From positions 1 to 36,499 of the forward strand of contig JANQQN010000433.1 in assembly GCA_028289325.1 (NCBI GenBank): DNA of 36,499 nt. The letters are read 5' to 3'. Of the stretch, positions 7,138 to 15,549 are shown one piece after another. The position numbers were made by a program, and so were the translations under genes. The notes below the pieces were generated by a model, which had not been told where the DNA came from, ran no database searches, and saw only the letters and a program-made list of their open reading frames with translations. Source of the stretch: Myxococcota bacterium (GTDB lineage Bacteria; Myxococcota; Kuafuiibacteriia; Kuafuiibacteriales; Kuafuiibacteriaceae). Numbering within the stretch: position 1 is the first letter of the stretch; each line of letters opens with the position of its first letter.

Positions 7138-8586
7138 ATGATCCAGCAGCTTACGCAACTCGTATTGACGGCATTGGTATTCGCCGCTGCGCCAGCCACC
7201 GCATCTACCCCCAACGCTTCAGCGGCCATAGACGCTGTGTACCGCGCCCTAGACCTGGATCGCGATCGCGCAATCTCCATCCCTCAAGTGCTCGACGCGC
7301 TGGGCTTGCGAGCGGACATCGTCAGCCCTCGGATAATGCAGATCCTGTCGTTGTTCGATGGCGATAGCGACGGCCAGATTACTCGCGCCGAGTTCGTCAA
7401 AGGCCACGAGAAGTTCGCCCGGCAGCAAACCGCCCGCGTCATGGGGACCGATGGCGACGGCAATCAAAAACTGAGCCTGAAGGAGTATGCGCTCGGCATG
7501 CCCGACCCCAAAGGTCACAAGCTCAAGTCGGGTTACACCGAGCGCCAGGTCGCTGGGTTCAACGCATTCGATGTAGACAAGGACGGCTTCGTGACCGCGG
7601 CTGAGGTCGAGAACCACATCGTGGCGGATATGGTCGATCACTACGACGGCATCACGCTTGGGCATCGACTCTTCGCGCTGGACGCCGACGGCAATCGCGC
7701 GCTCAGCGTAGCGGAGCTTCAGAGACTCTACGGTGCGAAAGCTCCGTCTTTGGCGCAAGCTGCCAAGCTGCTGACCAAGCTGGGAGGTAAGGCGGGGACG
7801 CTGACTCGCCAGCGGGCGATCGCTGGCTTCGAGCGGCTCAGCACCACCGAGCGGGATGAGCTGAAGCTGCGACTCGACCGCCGCGAAGTGAGTCAGCAGA
7901 TCGCCGCTGCCGTACAGCAGCTGTACGCCGTCTCGGATGTCGACGGGGACGCTGAGCTGACCCTCGCTGAGCTCGCGTCGATGTACGGCCAGGACGCGCT
8001 AAAGGAAGGGCAACTCCAGCTGATCCTCTCCTTCGACGCCAACAAAGATCGACGGCTCAACCGGGCCGAGATCCTCGAGGGTCTGCGAAAGTTCGCCGAC
8101 GCCCGAATGGTCACCCGATCGATGGCGCTCGACGTCAATGCGGACGGCAAGCTCACCATGCAGGAGTACGCCCTCGGCTTCCCGGATCCTAAATCTCCGA
8201 AGAACGACGACGGCTACACCAAGGCTCAGATTGCCGGTTTCGCCGCCAACGACGTTAACGGCGACGACAAAGTCACTCGACTCGAGCTCGAGGTGGTCGC
8301 CAGCCGCAACATCACTATGATTCTGCGATCGACGGCGACGGCGGCGGCGGCGTTTCGCTTCGATGCCAACAAAGATCGAGTGCTGAACCGAGAAGAGTTC
8401 AAGGCGGCGTTCGCGGGGTGGGTGAAACGTCAGCCAGCCACGGACCTCGACGGTCGATACGCCAGCTGGAGCTCGTCGATTGACAAGGCCGATGCGCTTA
8501 CCTGGACCGAGCTGGAGCGTGCACTACAGCGGCTTATGCGGGACGAGCCGCGAGCCTTTGACATCGTCGTGGCGCTTGCCAAGTGA
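7138..8586 (+). CDS. Secreted protein with ten EF-hand calcium-binding loops
   Basis: 482 residues. The ATG at 7138 is preferred to one at 7081 because AAAAGGAGAGG precedes it and it yields a signal peptide (residues 1-22, ending ATA-STP). Ten 12-residue EF-hand loops start near residues 39, 74, 105, 145, 182, 267, 300, 332, 372 and 409, most with Asp at positions 1 and 3 and Glu at 12, for example DGDSDGQITRAE. The two sets of five are spaced identically, about 227 residues apart. Both halves carry the motif EYALGxPDPK before a GYTxxQxAGF stretch, so the gene arose by tandem duplication. Loops 1, 5, 7 and 10 lack the central Gly and may bind weakly. It is probably a periplasmic or secreted calcium binder. 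It diverges from receptor 1 across the Fur-like box, which hints at a joint role but does not prove one. Confidence 0.85.
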   Translation: MIQQLTQLVLTALVFAAAPATASTPNASAAIDAVYRALDLDRDRAISIPQVLDALGLRADIVSPRIMQILSLFDGDSDGQITRAEFVKGHEKFARQQTARVMGTDGDGNQKLSLKEYALGMPDPKGHKLKSGYTERQVAGFNAFDVDKDGFVTAAEVENHIVADMVDHYDGITLGHRLFALDADGNRALSVAELQRLYGAKAPSLAQAAKLLTKLGGKAGTLTRQRAIAGFERLSTTERDELKLRLDRREVSQQIAAAVQQLYAVSDVDGDAELTLAELASMYGQDALKEGQLQLILSFDANKDRRLNRAEILEGLRKFADARMVTRSMALDVNADGKLTMQEYALGFPDPKSPKNDDGYTKAQIAGFAANDVNGDDKVTRLELEVVASRNITMILRSTATAAAAFRFDANKDRVLNREEFKAAFAGWVKRQPATDLDGRYASWSSSIDKADALTWTELERALQRLMRDEPRAFDIVVALAK

Positions 8587-8844
8587 GCGGTCTGGCTAGC
8601 TCAGCTCGAGGCTAGAGCCGGTCCGCATAGAGCGCCACTCCCGGAGGAGAGATCTTCGGGATGGGTGCCGCGCCGGCGAGCTCAAACAGCGTCGTGCTCG
8701 CCACATCGCCGGAGAGGACGGCGATGTGCGCTTGCCATCGATATTGAGGAAGCCGACGAGGTCGGGTGCGGGTTCAGGCGCTGCTGACTCTCACTTCCGA
8801 TCATGCGGTGTGAAGCCGTATTCCGCCGCGGTCTTTCCAGGACG

Positions 8845-10068
8845 TCAGTGGCGGGTAGCGTTTCCATCGCGGTGGGAGGCCGCAAAGGTGAGCCCGGAGG
8901 AAAAGGCTTCGAGACTTGCTCGCCGCAGAGGAACGAACAGTTTGCACGATTCGGCGCATGATCGCTTCACGTGTCCGATGGCCGAGTGGCCCACCTTGTT
9001 GATCGGACATAGAACGACGTCCGCCCTCGCACACAGGCGCGGCAGGGTTCTAATGTTGTCCTCGATGCCGCCGTCGTGGTGCAACAGGCGCGCGTTGGCC
9101 GCTACGCTCACCCGCTTCAAGTGAGGCAGGAGATTCTTTTCGCCGCCGACGTAGAGCACCGTACACCCCTCCAGATCGCAGACGAACGGTTCCTGGAGGT
9201 CTTCAAAGATGTCCTCAACAGCGGGTGAGGGCGGCGCTTGGGTAGGCGGGGCTGCGGGCGTTGCCGTGTCCGCTTTGGCGTTCTCGTGGGCTCGAAGCTG
9301 GTTTCGAAGCTCGGCGATTGTGTCTTTCGCGTAGCGGAGATGACGCTCAGACCGGGCGAGGGCACGAATGCGATGAAAGCGCTCCTCTTCCAGGGTTCGG
9401 ACTCGCTCCAAGTCGCCGGCCTCCGCGGCCGAACGCCAGGTCTGCGTCTGTTGACGCTGCTCATTGAGCGCCCGCTCTTGTTCCGCGAGTGCCTCTTCGA
9501 GCTCACGAACCTTCGCGCGATACGTGCGCTCGGTCTGGGCGAGCTGTGCTCGGACCTTGTGGAGCTCTGTCTCCAAGTCGTCGAACTTCTTGAGACGGTC
9601 GCGCGAGCTCCCGCCCACCTGATGAGACAGCATATGGACCACGCCAAAGCTCTCCTTAATGAGCTCTTGGTCGCTGGCCGGATGGTGGACGACGGCCCAG
9701 AACGCCGACGCGAGGTCGTTCGATTCGACGTCGGCGTTCCACTGGGCCCGCACTTCTTCGGCGGTTGTTAGCTTGCGGTAGACCGCCCACTTCCGCTGAT
9801 GAGCCCGCTCCAGAGCCTTATCAAGAAGCCTGGAGACAATTCCATCGCGTCGAGCGAGATCGACGGCCGAGCAATGCACCTCGTAGTCGGATGCGCCTCC
9901 GAGGTTGGGCACCCCGGCCTTGCGCAGGATCTTTCGGGTGGCCTTTAACGAAAGACACGTGCCGAGGACGGCGCAATGGTGAAGACAATGGACCTCCCAG
10001 AGGCGCCGCCGAGACTTGCGGGAACTGGAGACCGGTTTGCAATCGGAGTCGGAGGTTGGGGAACACAT
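8845..10068 (-). CDS. DUF2325 protein with His/Cys-rich N-terminus and coiled coil
   Basis: 407 residues; ATG at 10068. N-terminal block (residues 22-40) reads RLWEVHCLHHCAVLGTCLS, with Cys28, His30, His31, Cys32 and Cys38. Similar HC-x-x-x-GTCLS starts are known to me from other proteobacterial DUF2325 proteins. A helical domain follows (HMLSHQVGGSSR near 145-157), then a long coiled coil at about 165-265, a Pro/Ala linker, and the DUF2325 domain at about 300-395 (VLYVGGEKNLLPHLKRV, LLHHDGGIEDN). No signal peptide, so cytoplasmic. The gene begins ten bases from a Fur-like box and is therefore probably iron-repressed. The biochemical role of the family is not established; the His/Cys cluster and regulation suggest metal or heme handling or sensing (inference). 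Confidence 0.75.
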   Translation of the reverse strand: MCSPTSDSDCKPVSSSRKSRRRLWEVHCLHHCAVLGTCLSLKATRKILRKAGVPNLGGASDYEVHCSAVDLARRDGIVSRLLDKALERAHQRKWAVYRKLTTAEEVRAQWNADVESNDLASAFWAVVHHPASDQELIKESFGVVHMLSHQVGGSSRDRLKKFDDLETELHKVRAQLAQTERTYRAKVRELEEALAEQERALNEQRQQTQTWRSAAEAGDLERVRTLEEERFHRIRALARSERHLRYAKDTIAELRNQLRAHENAKADTATPAAPPTQAPPSPAVEDIFEDLQEPFVCDLEGCTVLYVGGEKNLLPHLKRVSVAANARLLHHDGGIEDNIRTLPRLCARADVVLCPINKVGHSAIGHVKRSCAESCKLFVPLRRASLEAFSSGLTFAASHRDGNATRH

Positions 10069-10076
10069 GTCTGCGA

Positions 10077-10106
10077 ATGATATTGAGAGTCGTTCTCAAA
10101 TATCAA
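10077..10106 (-). promoter_or_regulatory. Fur-like box and promoter of DUF2325 gene
   Basis: A palindrome at 10079-10104 (outer GATATT/AATATC arms, inner TTGAGA/TCTCAA). On the minus strand TTGATA (10101-10106), an 18-bp spacer made of the box core, and TATCAT (10077-10082) form a good sigma70-type promoter. Only eight bases separate the -10 hexamer from the ATG, so the mRNA should be leaderless or nearly so. Confidence 0.7.
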
Positions 10107-10376
10107 TAGCCAGAGAGGGTAAACTGCCGAGCGGTCGACGGACGGCTCGGCGCGGGACGGCCGTTGCGGACGGGGCAGGGGTGGGGTTGCTCCATCCGAC
10201 CGTGCAGGGCCGCGGCATTCCGCGGCTTCCAGCTGGGCCGCAGAAGATCGGTATCGGTTGCCGTCCGGCCGTAAGATTCGGGATCAGCGGATCCGTCGGT
10301 CCGAAGGGTTTGCCAGCAGCGTCGGGCGAGCGACGGCGAGGACGCATGACTGCGCCCTCGGCCTCCGCGCCGTCGA

Positions 10377-10943
10377 TCAGGAAACGATCAGCTTCCCGTT
10401 CATCTGCTGCCAGTGTCCCGGGAAGGTGCACAGGTAGGCGTACTCGCCAGGCGCGGGCGCGGTGAACGTAATGGTATCCGACTCACCCCCGCCGACGACC
10501 TTGGTATGCGCGATAACCTTGTCCTTCATGTTAGCAGGGATGTACTCGGTCGCGGCGGCAGCCATGGCGGTCATCGCGAACTGGTTCATGTCCGTGCCTT
10601 GCGCGAGCAGCACGAAGTTATGGCCCATCGCCGCCTTAGGCAGCTTTCCGGTGTGTTTGATGGTGAGCTCGACCGTGGCCCCGGTCGCGACCTCGATCTT
10701 CGTTTGGCTGTAGACGATCTGGTCGCCGACCTCGAGCACCACCTCGGCCTTGCCGCCACCTGGGCTCGGCGCCGCCGCGGGTTTCTTCTCCGGCGCAGCC
10801 GCCGGGGGCTCCGTCTTCTCTGAAGGCGGCGCCTTCTTCTTCGGCACCCCCTTGCTGCCGCTGTCGCACCCGGTCAGGACCCATGATCCCACCCCGAAAG
10901 TCATAAAGCCGATGGCCGTCCGTCTGTTTACTGGTCGCATCAT
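10377..10943 (-). CDS. Azurin-like blue copper lipoprotein
   Basis: 188 residues. The N-terminus has NRRTAIGF, a partial twin-arginine pattern, followed by VLTGC with a predicted lipidated Cys26. Residues 30-65 are a Lys/Pro/Ala-rich tether. The azurin domain covers 66-188 and keeps all type-1 copper ligands: His108 in MGHNFVL, then Cys172, His177 and Met181 in the C-terminal loop YLCTFPGHWQQMNG. Azurins are single-electron carriers in the periplasm; this one should be membrane-tethered, possibly exported folded. Two ATGs lie at 10943 and 10940, with no clear ribosome site. The gene diverges from the heme-uptake operon across a 74-bp region with two Fur-like sites. A copper carrier induced by iron shortage could replace an iron-containing cytochrome (inference). 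Confidence 0.92.
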   Translation of the reverse strand: MMRPVNRRTAIGFMTFGVGSWVLTGCDSGSKGVPKKKAPPSEKTEPPAAAPEKKPAAAPSPGGGKAEVVLEVGDQIVYSQTKIEVATGATVELTIKHTGKLPKAAMGHNFVLLAQGTDMNQFAMTAMAAAATEYIPANMKDKVIAHTKVVGGGESDTITFTAPAPGEYAYLCTFPGHWQQMNGKLIVS

Positions 10944-10944
10944 A

Positions 10945-10969
10945 GTCGAGAATGATTCCTACTCTCGAC
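10945..10969 (-). promoter_or_regulatory. Imperfect Fur-like palindrome next to azurin start
   Basis: Arms GTCGAGA and TCTCGAC surround ATGATTCCTAC; the left part contains GAGAATGATTC, the same half-site as the other boxes. It abuts the azurin ATG at 10943 and lies 20 bp from the stronger heme-operon box, so one or two Fur dimers could control both directions. It is weaker than the other boxes. Confidence 0.45.
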
Positions 10970-10981
10970 CTCTCGTCAATG

Positions 10982-11011
10982 TTGACAGTGAGAATGATTC
11001 TCAATTCTGAT
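10982..11011 (+). promoter_or_regulatory. Promoter of the heme operon with embedded Fur-like box
   Basis: TTGACA (10982-10987) is a perfect -35 hexamer. TGAGAATGATTCTCA (10989-11003), a near-perfect palindrome, fills the spacer, and TTCTGA/TCTGAT (11005-11011) is the -10 candidate. The predicted transcription start falls on or next to the ATG at 11018, so the transcript is probably leaderless. Confidence 0.75.
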
Positions 11012-11017
11012 AGCGGT

Positions 11018-13045
11018 ATGACGATTTGGGGCGGTGTCTGCCTCGTTGCGCAGTGGAGTCTGGTTGGCGCCGCCGGATCCTCGACCGTGAGCGCCCCAAT
11101 CCCGACGTCGGCTTCCGGACTCGACGAGCCGTCGGCCATCGAAGAGATCGTTGTCACCGGCGCCCGGAGAGAGGTCCGCGTCAGCGAAGCGGTGGTCGGC
11201 GTGGAGGTCCTTTCTCGGGAAGCGATCGAAGCATCGGGGGCTGAAGACCTGGCCGAGCTACTAGAGGGTCAACCCGGGCTACAAATCGAACGGACCTTCG
11301 CGGGGGCGTCGATCCGAATCCACGGGTTGGACCCCGAGCACACCCTGGTCCTCATTGATGGATTGCGGGTGAACGGGCGGATCAACGGCGTCATCGATCT
11401 GCAGCGGATCACCGCCGAACGCATCGAACGGGTGGAGATCGTCAAGGGGGCCGCGAGTGCGCTGTACGGCAGCGATGCGCTGGCGGGCGTGGTCAACATC
11501 ATTACCCGCGCGGGCCGAGAGCCGTTCAGCGCGACCGTTCACGGCGCGTTTGGAAGCCTGTCCGCCACGACGGAGCCCTTCGCCGCGGATCAGAGCAGTA
11601 CTGTAGATGCTTCGGCTCGGGTCGCGGCGCGGGGCAAGAAGTGGGAAGGCAGCCTTACGGGCGGGTTTCATCGACAGGATGCTTTCGACCTCAGCCCTCA
11701 AGATGCAGCGACGTCCGGCAGCGAGCTGACGTCCTACACCCTCGAGGCGCGAGGGGTTCTTCGTTTCTCGGACCGCGTTTCCGTCGCGACGCGGCTCGAC
11801 TACTTCGAGCGGCGCCTGGCCGGCATCGACCTTGGTCCGGAGCTCCCCGAGGTCAACGACAACCCGTTCGTCACTGACGCCAGCCAGGCGGTCTATGACC
11901 GCAGGAACGAACAGCGCACCTTCTCCGCGTCGGTTCAGCCCCAGGTGGAGCTGTCGCAGCAACATGACCTGCAGTTTGGGTTGCAGTTCAGCCGCTATGA
12001 CGACGTGTTCGAGCTGGATCAGCGAAATCAGGACCGTCTGGATTCCCGACAGGACACTACGGACGACCTTGTTCAGCTCACCGCTCAGTACGTCGGGCAG
12101 GTCTTCGAGGATCATCTCTTCACCGCCGGAATGGAGAGCCAATACGAGCGGCTGACCACAGATCGCATCCTGAGCGGGGAGGCCGACCGCGGACGAGTAT
12201 CCCTTTACCTTCAAGACGAGTGGAGGCCGATCGACGGGCTCGCTGTCGTTCCCGGGGTTCGGCTCGACGTCGACACCCAGTTCGGGACCTTTCCGACCCC
12301 GAAGCTCGCGGTCCGGTACGACCTGACGTCGGACATCGTGCTGCGGGGAAGTTACGGCTTCGGTTTTCGCGCCCCCGGCTTTCGCGATCTGTATCTGGAC
12401 TTCGAGAACCGAAGCGCCGGCTATCGAGTGCTCGGCAATCCGGACCTCGAGCCGGAGACCAGCCGAAGCCTGACTTTCGCGTTCGAGGCGTCGGTCATCC
12501 CCAACACCGTGGTTAGGGCCGAATTCTATCGAAACGACGTCAGCAACCTGATCGCGTTCTTGTCCGAGCCCGAGGTTGTCGCCGGCCAGCCGCAACAGTT
12601 CACCAACGGCAACATCGAAGCGGCGGTCACCCAGGGCGTGGAGACGTCCGTCGTCGTCCAGTGGCTGTCGTTTCTTCGCACCGACGTCTCGTACACGTAT
12701 CTGGACGCGAGGGACGACGAAAACGATCGGTTCCTCGAGGCTCGCGCGCGCCATCGGCTGACGTTCAACCTGCGGGCCTTCAGCCGACAGCTCGGCCTGC
12801 ATGGCTGGGTTCGCGGGACATACGTGGGCGAGCGCCCGTTCTACAGTGCCGATCCTGACGACCCCGACACCACCTTAACGACGCTCGCCGACGCCTACGT
12901 GACGATCGACGCGAGAGTCTCGCAAGACATCGGCGAACACTTCACCGTCTTCGTGGGTGTCGACAACCTGCTCAACGCCGGGGATCCTCAATTCCTCGCC
13001 ATCCCTCCGTTTGGTCTCTACGGCGGGCTAAATGCCCGTCTCTAA
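11018..13045 (+). CDS. hmuR: TonB-dependent heme receptor
   Basis: 675 residues from ATG 11018; an in-frame ATG at 10952 would place the promoter and Fur box inside the gene, so it is rejected. Signal peptide at about 1-26. TonB box EEIVVTG follows. The plug (to about residue 165) has IRIHGLDPEHTLVLIDG and VKGAASALYGSDALAGVVNI, of the BtuB/HmuR subgroup. In the barrel, GFGFRAPGFRDLY and GNPDLEPE correspond to the FRAP and NPNL boxes typical of heme receptors. The histidine usually found between those boxes is not visible in this copy. It heads a six-gene operon with a HmuY-like protein, a heme ABC transporter and a heme-degrading protein, which supports heme import. The name hmuR is given by context and family. 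Confidence 0.88.
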   Translation: MTIWGGVCLVAQWSLVGAAGSSTVSAPIPTSASGLDEPSAIEEIVVTGARREVRVSEAVVGVEVLSREAIEASGAEDLAELLEGQPGLQIERTFAGASIRIHGLDPEHTLVLIDGLRVNGRINGVIDLQRITAERIERVEIVKGAASALYGSDALAGVVNIITRAGREPFSATVHGAFGSLSATTEPFAADQSSTVDASARVAARGKKWEGSLTGGFHRQDAFDLSPQDAATSGSELTSYTLEARGVLRFSDRVSVATRLDYFERRLAGIDLGPELPEVNDNPFVTDASQAVYDRRNEQRTFSASVQPQVELSQQHDLQFGLQFSRYDDVFELDQRNQDRLDSRQDTTDDLVQLTAQYVGQVFEDHLFTAGMESQYERLTTDRILSGEADRGRVSLYLQDEWRPIDGLAVVPGVRLDVDTQFGTFPTPKLAVRYDLTSDIVLRGSYGFGFRAPGFRDLYLDFENRSAGYRVLGNPDLEPETSRSLTFAFEASVIPNTVVRAEFYRNDVSNLIAFLSEPEVVAGQPQQFTNGNIEAAVTQGVETSVVVQWLSFLRTDVSYTYLDARDDENDRFLEARARHRLTFNLRAFSRQLGLHGWVRGTYVGERPFYSADPDDPDTTLTTLADAYVTIDARVSQDIGEHFTVFVGVDNLLNAGDPQFLAIPPFGLYGGLNARL

Positions 13046-13057
13046 CCGAGGTAACTC

Positions 13058-14671
13058 ATGAACGAACGTATGATGAGAACTCTGATCATCGCCCTAATCG
13101 GGTCCGTCGGCGTCCTGTCGGCGTGCAGCAGCTCCGACGATTCAGGCTCCGACGACAACCCCGGTCAGTCGGCGAGCAGGATCACGACGCTCGACGAAGG
13201 CGGCGGGGTCTTCGCCAGTCAGGTTGACGCCACCGACGCGGACGAATGGGTGTACATGGATCTCGCGACCCGGGCCCAGGTCGACCCGGGCGCTGACCCG
13301 ACCGACTCGGCGACGTGGGACATCGCATTTCGTCGGTCTAACATAAAGGTCAATGGGGGCTATAGCGGTACGGGCGGAGTCGAAGTGACGGTCATTGCGA
13401 CTGACGACTTCACCTCCGTCATCGCGGCGCCGGTCACCACCTACGAAACGGACGAGCAGCAAGCAGACGCGGAACCCGATCAGCCGGACTTCATTCAAGA
13501 CGACAATACGGATTTTGTATTCGGGCGCGGCCACCCGGTCTCGTCGACCGGGTGGTTTAACTACGACTTCACCACCCACGTCTTGTCGGCGGCCGAAGTG
13601 GTGTATGCGGTTCGGGGTCGCGATGGCGACTATTACAAAGTTCGCTTCCTCGACTACTACGACCAAGCGGGCACCAGCGGCTTTCCGACGATTCGCCACG
13701 CGCGGATCGACCCGCCCGACCCGGCGACGTCGGGATTCGAGCTCGATGCATCGGACCGGCAGACGCCCATCTACTTCGACCTCGAGACGGCTTCGGTAGT
13801 TACCGTCGCCGACCCGACTACGTCGACCGAATGGGACCTGCAGATTCTCCGGACCTCGTTCGCGACCAACTCCGGCGAGAGCGGGCCTGGGCTCGGCGGC
13901 GCTCAGTGGGGCGTCGAAGCGACGTACTTCTCCGAGGTTGACTCGTCGCCGATCGGCTTCGTCGTCGATGAGCGAGTGCCGCCGCCGGGGCCACCTGTAC
14001 CGCCGGAGCAGTGGATTCCGGGGAACGCTTCCTTGGGTGAGTGGTTCAACTATGACGAAGCCACGATGACCGTCAGCCCCAAGGCCGGCTTCTTCATCCT
14101 GCGCGGCGCCGATGGTGACTCATTTTATAAGCTCAAGATCTTTGTCTACGAAGATGGGGTCTATCGAATCGACGTCGGTCCCCTGAGCGCAGATCCTGCG
14201 CCGCGAACGTTTACTGTTGATGCGAATGAAGCCGAGGCCTGGACCTACGTCGACCTGAGGCGAGGGGAAGTGGTAGCAGAGACCGCGTCGACCAGTGCGG
14301 GCTGGGATGTAGCCTTCAGTCGAACTCGAGTTCGAACCAACTCGGGTACCAGCGGTCCTGGCCAAGGCGGAGCGGTAGACGTCGGCAGCGATGATTTCGC
14401 GGCGCTCACTGAAGCACCGGACGCCGGCTACCAAGCGGACGAGATGGTCACCCAAGGGCGACCGGGGGAGGCGCCGTACTCGGGGAACGCGGCCCTCGGC
14501 GCATGGTTTGACTACGACTCGAGCACCAATACGGTGTCGCCCAGAGCTACGGTGTTCGCGGTTCGCCTCGCCGACGGCACCTACGCGAAGCTGAGATTCG
14601 ATGACTACGACGACGGTACCTATACGCTCACGTACGCGTATGCAGGTGCCGTAGGGGCAGTGTTCCCATGA
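13058..14671 (+). CDS. hmuY: Triple-domain HmuY-like heme-binding lipoprotein
   Basis: 537 residues; GAGG precedes the ATG, 12 bp after the receptor gene. Lipoprotein signal with LSAC and lipidated Cys23, then a Ser/Asp tether. The remainder is three HmuY-like repeats, about 51-215, 226-375 and 383-528. Each begins with a strand ending in YMDL/YFDL/YVDL, then WDIAFRRSNIKVNGG, WDLQILRTSFATNSG or WDVAFSRTRVRTNSG, a Gly-rich SGPGxGG turn, and later WFNYD or WFDYD with a tyrosine-rich end. HmuY proteins capture heme outside the cell and pass it to the receptor. The known porphyromonad protein has one domain, so three in tandem is unusual. Heme ligands in each copy cannot be assigned without alignment. 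The stop overlaps the hmuT start (ATGA), indicating coupled translation. Confidence 0.85.
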   Translation: MNERMMRTLIIALIGSVGVLSACSSSDDSGSDDNPGQSASRITTLDEGGGVFASQVDATDADEWVYMDLATRAQVDPGADPTDSATWDIAFRRSNIKVNGGYSGTGGVEVTVIATDDFTSVIAAPVTTYETDEQQADAEPDQPDFIQDDNTDFVFGRGHPVSSTGWFNYDFTTHVLSAAEVVYAVRGRDGDYYKVRFLDYYDQAGTSGFPTIRHARIDPPDPATSGFELDASDRQTPIYFDLETASVVTVADPTTSTEWDLQILRTSFATNSGESGPGLGGAQWGVEATYFSEVDSSPIGFVVDERVPPPGPPVPPEQWIPGNASLGEWFNYDEATMTVSPKAGFFILRGADGDSFYKLKIFVYEDGVYRIDVGPLSADPAPRTFTVDANEAEAWTYVDLRRGEVVAETASTSAGWDVAFSRTRVRTNSGTSGPGQGGAVDVGSDDFAALTEAPDAGYQADEMVTQGRPGEAPYSGNAALGAWFDYDSSTNTVSPRATVFAVRLADGTYAKLRFDDYDDGTYTLTYAYAGAVGAVFP

Positions 14672-15549
14672 TCGCTCTTGGTCGTCACGCATTGACGAGG
14701 GCGGCGCTCGTCCTTTGTGCGATGAGCGCGCCTCGCGTAGCGCAGGCCGATTCAGGGTCTTCGGAGCGGATCGTGAGTCTTGGCGCCGCGGTCACCGAGA
14801 CGGTGTCGGCCTTGGGGGCGGCCGACAGGCTGGTCGGGATTGACGCGACGTCTCGGGGTATCGTTGACCGCGAGAATGTGAAGCTCCTCGGCTTTTACAA
14901 GCGAATCACCGCTGAGGGCGTACTCTCGCTCAACGCGGACCTGGTGCTCGCCACTCATGACGCAGGCTTTCCGGCCACGTTCGAGCAGCTCAAGCAGGTA
15001 GGTGTTCGGGTCATTCGCCTGCCGAGGCTCAATTCCGCCGCGGCGGCGATCAGCCAGGTCGAGATTGTTGCCAAGGCCGTTGGTCGCGTCGAGCAAGGGC
15101 AGCGTCTAGTCGAGGAGATTCGTGCGACCCTGGCTCGGCTGGCGGCGGATCGAAAGGCGAGCTCGGCCGCGCCGAAGATGCTGTTCATCTACGCGCGGGG
15201 CGCGGGTGCTCTGCTCGTCGGTGGGCGTGACACGACGGCGGACGCGATGATCTCGCTCATTGGCGGCGCCAACGTTGCGGCCGGGGTGCAAGGGTTCAAG
15301 CCTCTATCGCCCGAGTACTTGCTCGCCAACCCGCCTCAGGTCCTGCTCATGGCGACTCATGGCTACGAAGCGCTCGGGAAGATGTCTGGTTTGAAGGCCC
15401 ATCCTGTGCTGTCCAAGACGCCAGCGGTTCGCAACGATGCGGTGATCGTTCGCGATGCCGTGCAGCTGTTGAGCTTCGGGCCCAAGTTCGCGGACCGGGC
15501 AGCGACGCTGGCCGCGTTGGTGAAAGAACACACGAAGCGCGGACAGTAG
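14668..15549 (+). CDS. hmuT: Periplasmic heme-binding protein of heme ABC transporter
   Basis: 293 residues with a signal peptide ending near AQA (residue 27). It is a class III periplasmic binding protein: RIVSLGAAVTETVSALGAADRLVGIDATS at the start of lobe 1 and the typical LLGFYKRITAEGVLSLNADLV stretch (73-93). Tyr77 in that stretch sits where HmuT/PhuT-type proteins place the axial heme ligand. FIYARGAGALLVGGRDT and a single long helix linking the lobes fit the family, as does the length. It delivers heme to the HmuUV permease. The start overlaps the hmuY stop by four bases and the next gene begins at the base after its stop, so the operon is tightly packed. Confidence 0.93.
   Translation: MIALGRHALTRAALVLCAMSAPRVAQADSGSSERIVSLGAAVTETVSALGAADRLVGIDATSRGIVDRENVKLLGFYKRITAEGVLSLNADLVLATHDAGFPATFEQLKQVGVRVIRLPRLNSAAAAISQVEIVAKAVGRVEQGQRLVEEIRATLARLAADRKASSAAPKMLFIYARGAGALLVGGRDTTADAMISLIGGANVAAGVQGFKPLSPEYLLANPPQVLLMATHGYEALGKMSGLKAHPVLSKTPAVRNDAVIVRDAVQLLSFGPKFADRAATLAALVKEHTKRGQ

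Noticed and set aside
10952..11017. Upstream ATG for the heme receptor at 10952
   Set aside because: It would place the -35 hexamer and the Fur-like box inside the coding region and add residues before a normal signal peptide; 11018 fits better.
11279..12802. Long open frame (507 codons) on the minus strand inside the heme receptor gene
   Set aside because: Antisense frame of a high-GC gene, with no signal peptide, domain motif or ribosome site; the plus-strand receptor is unmistakable.
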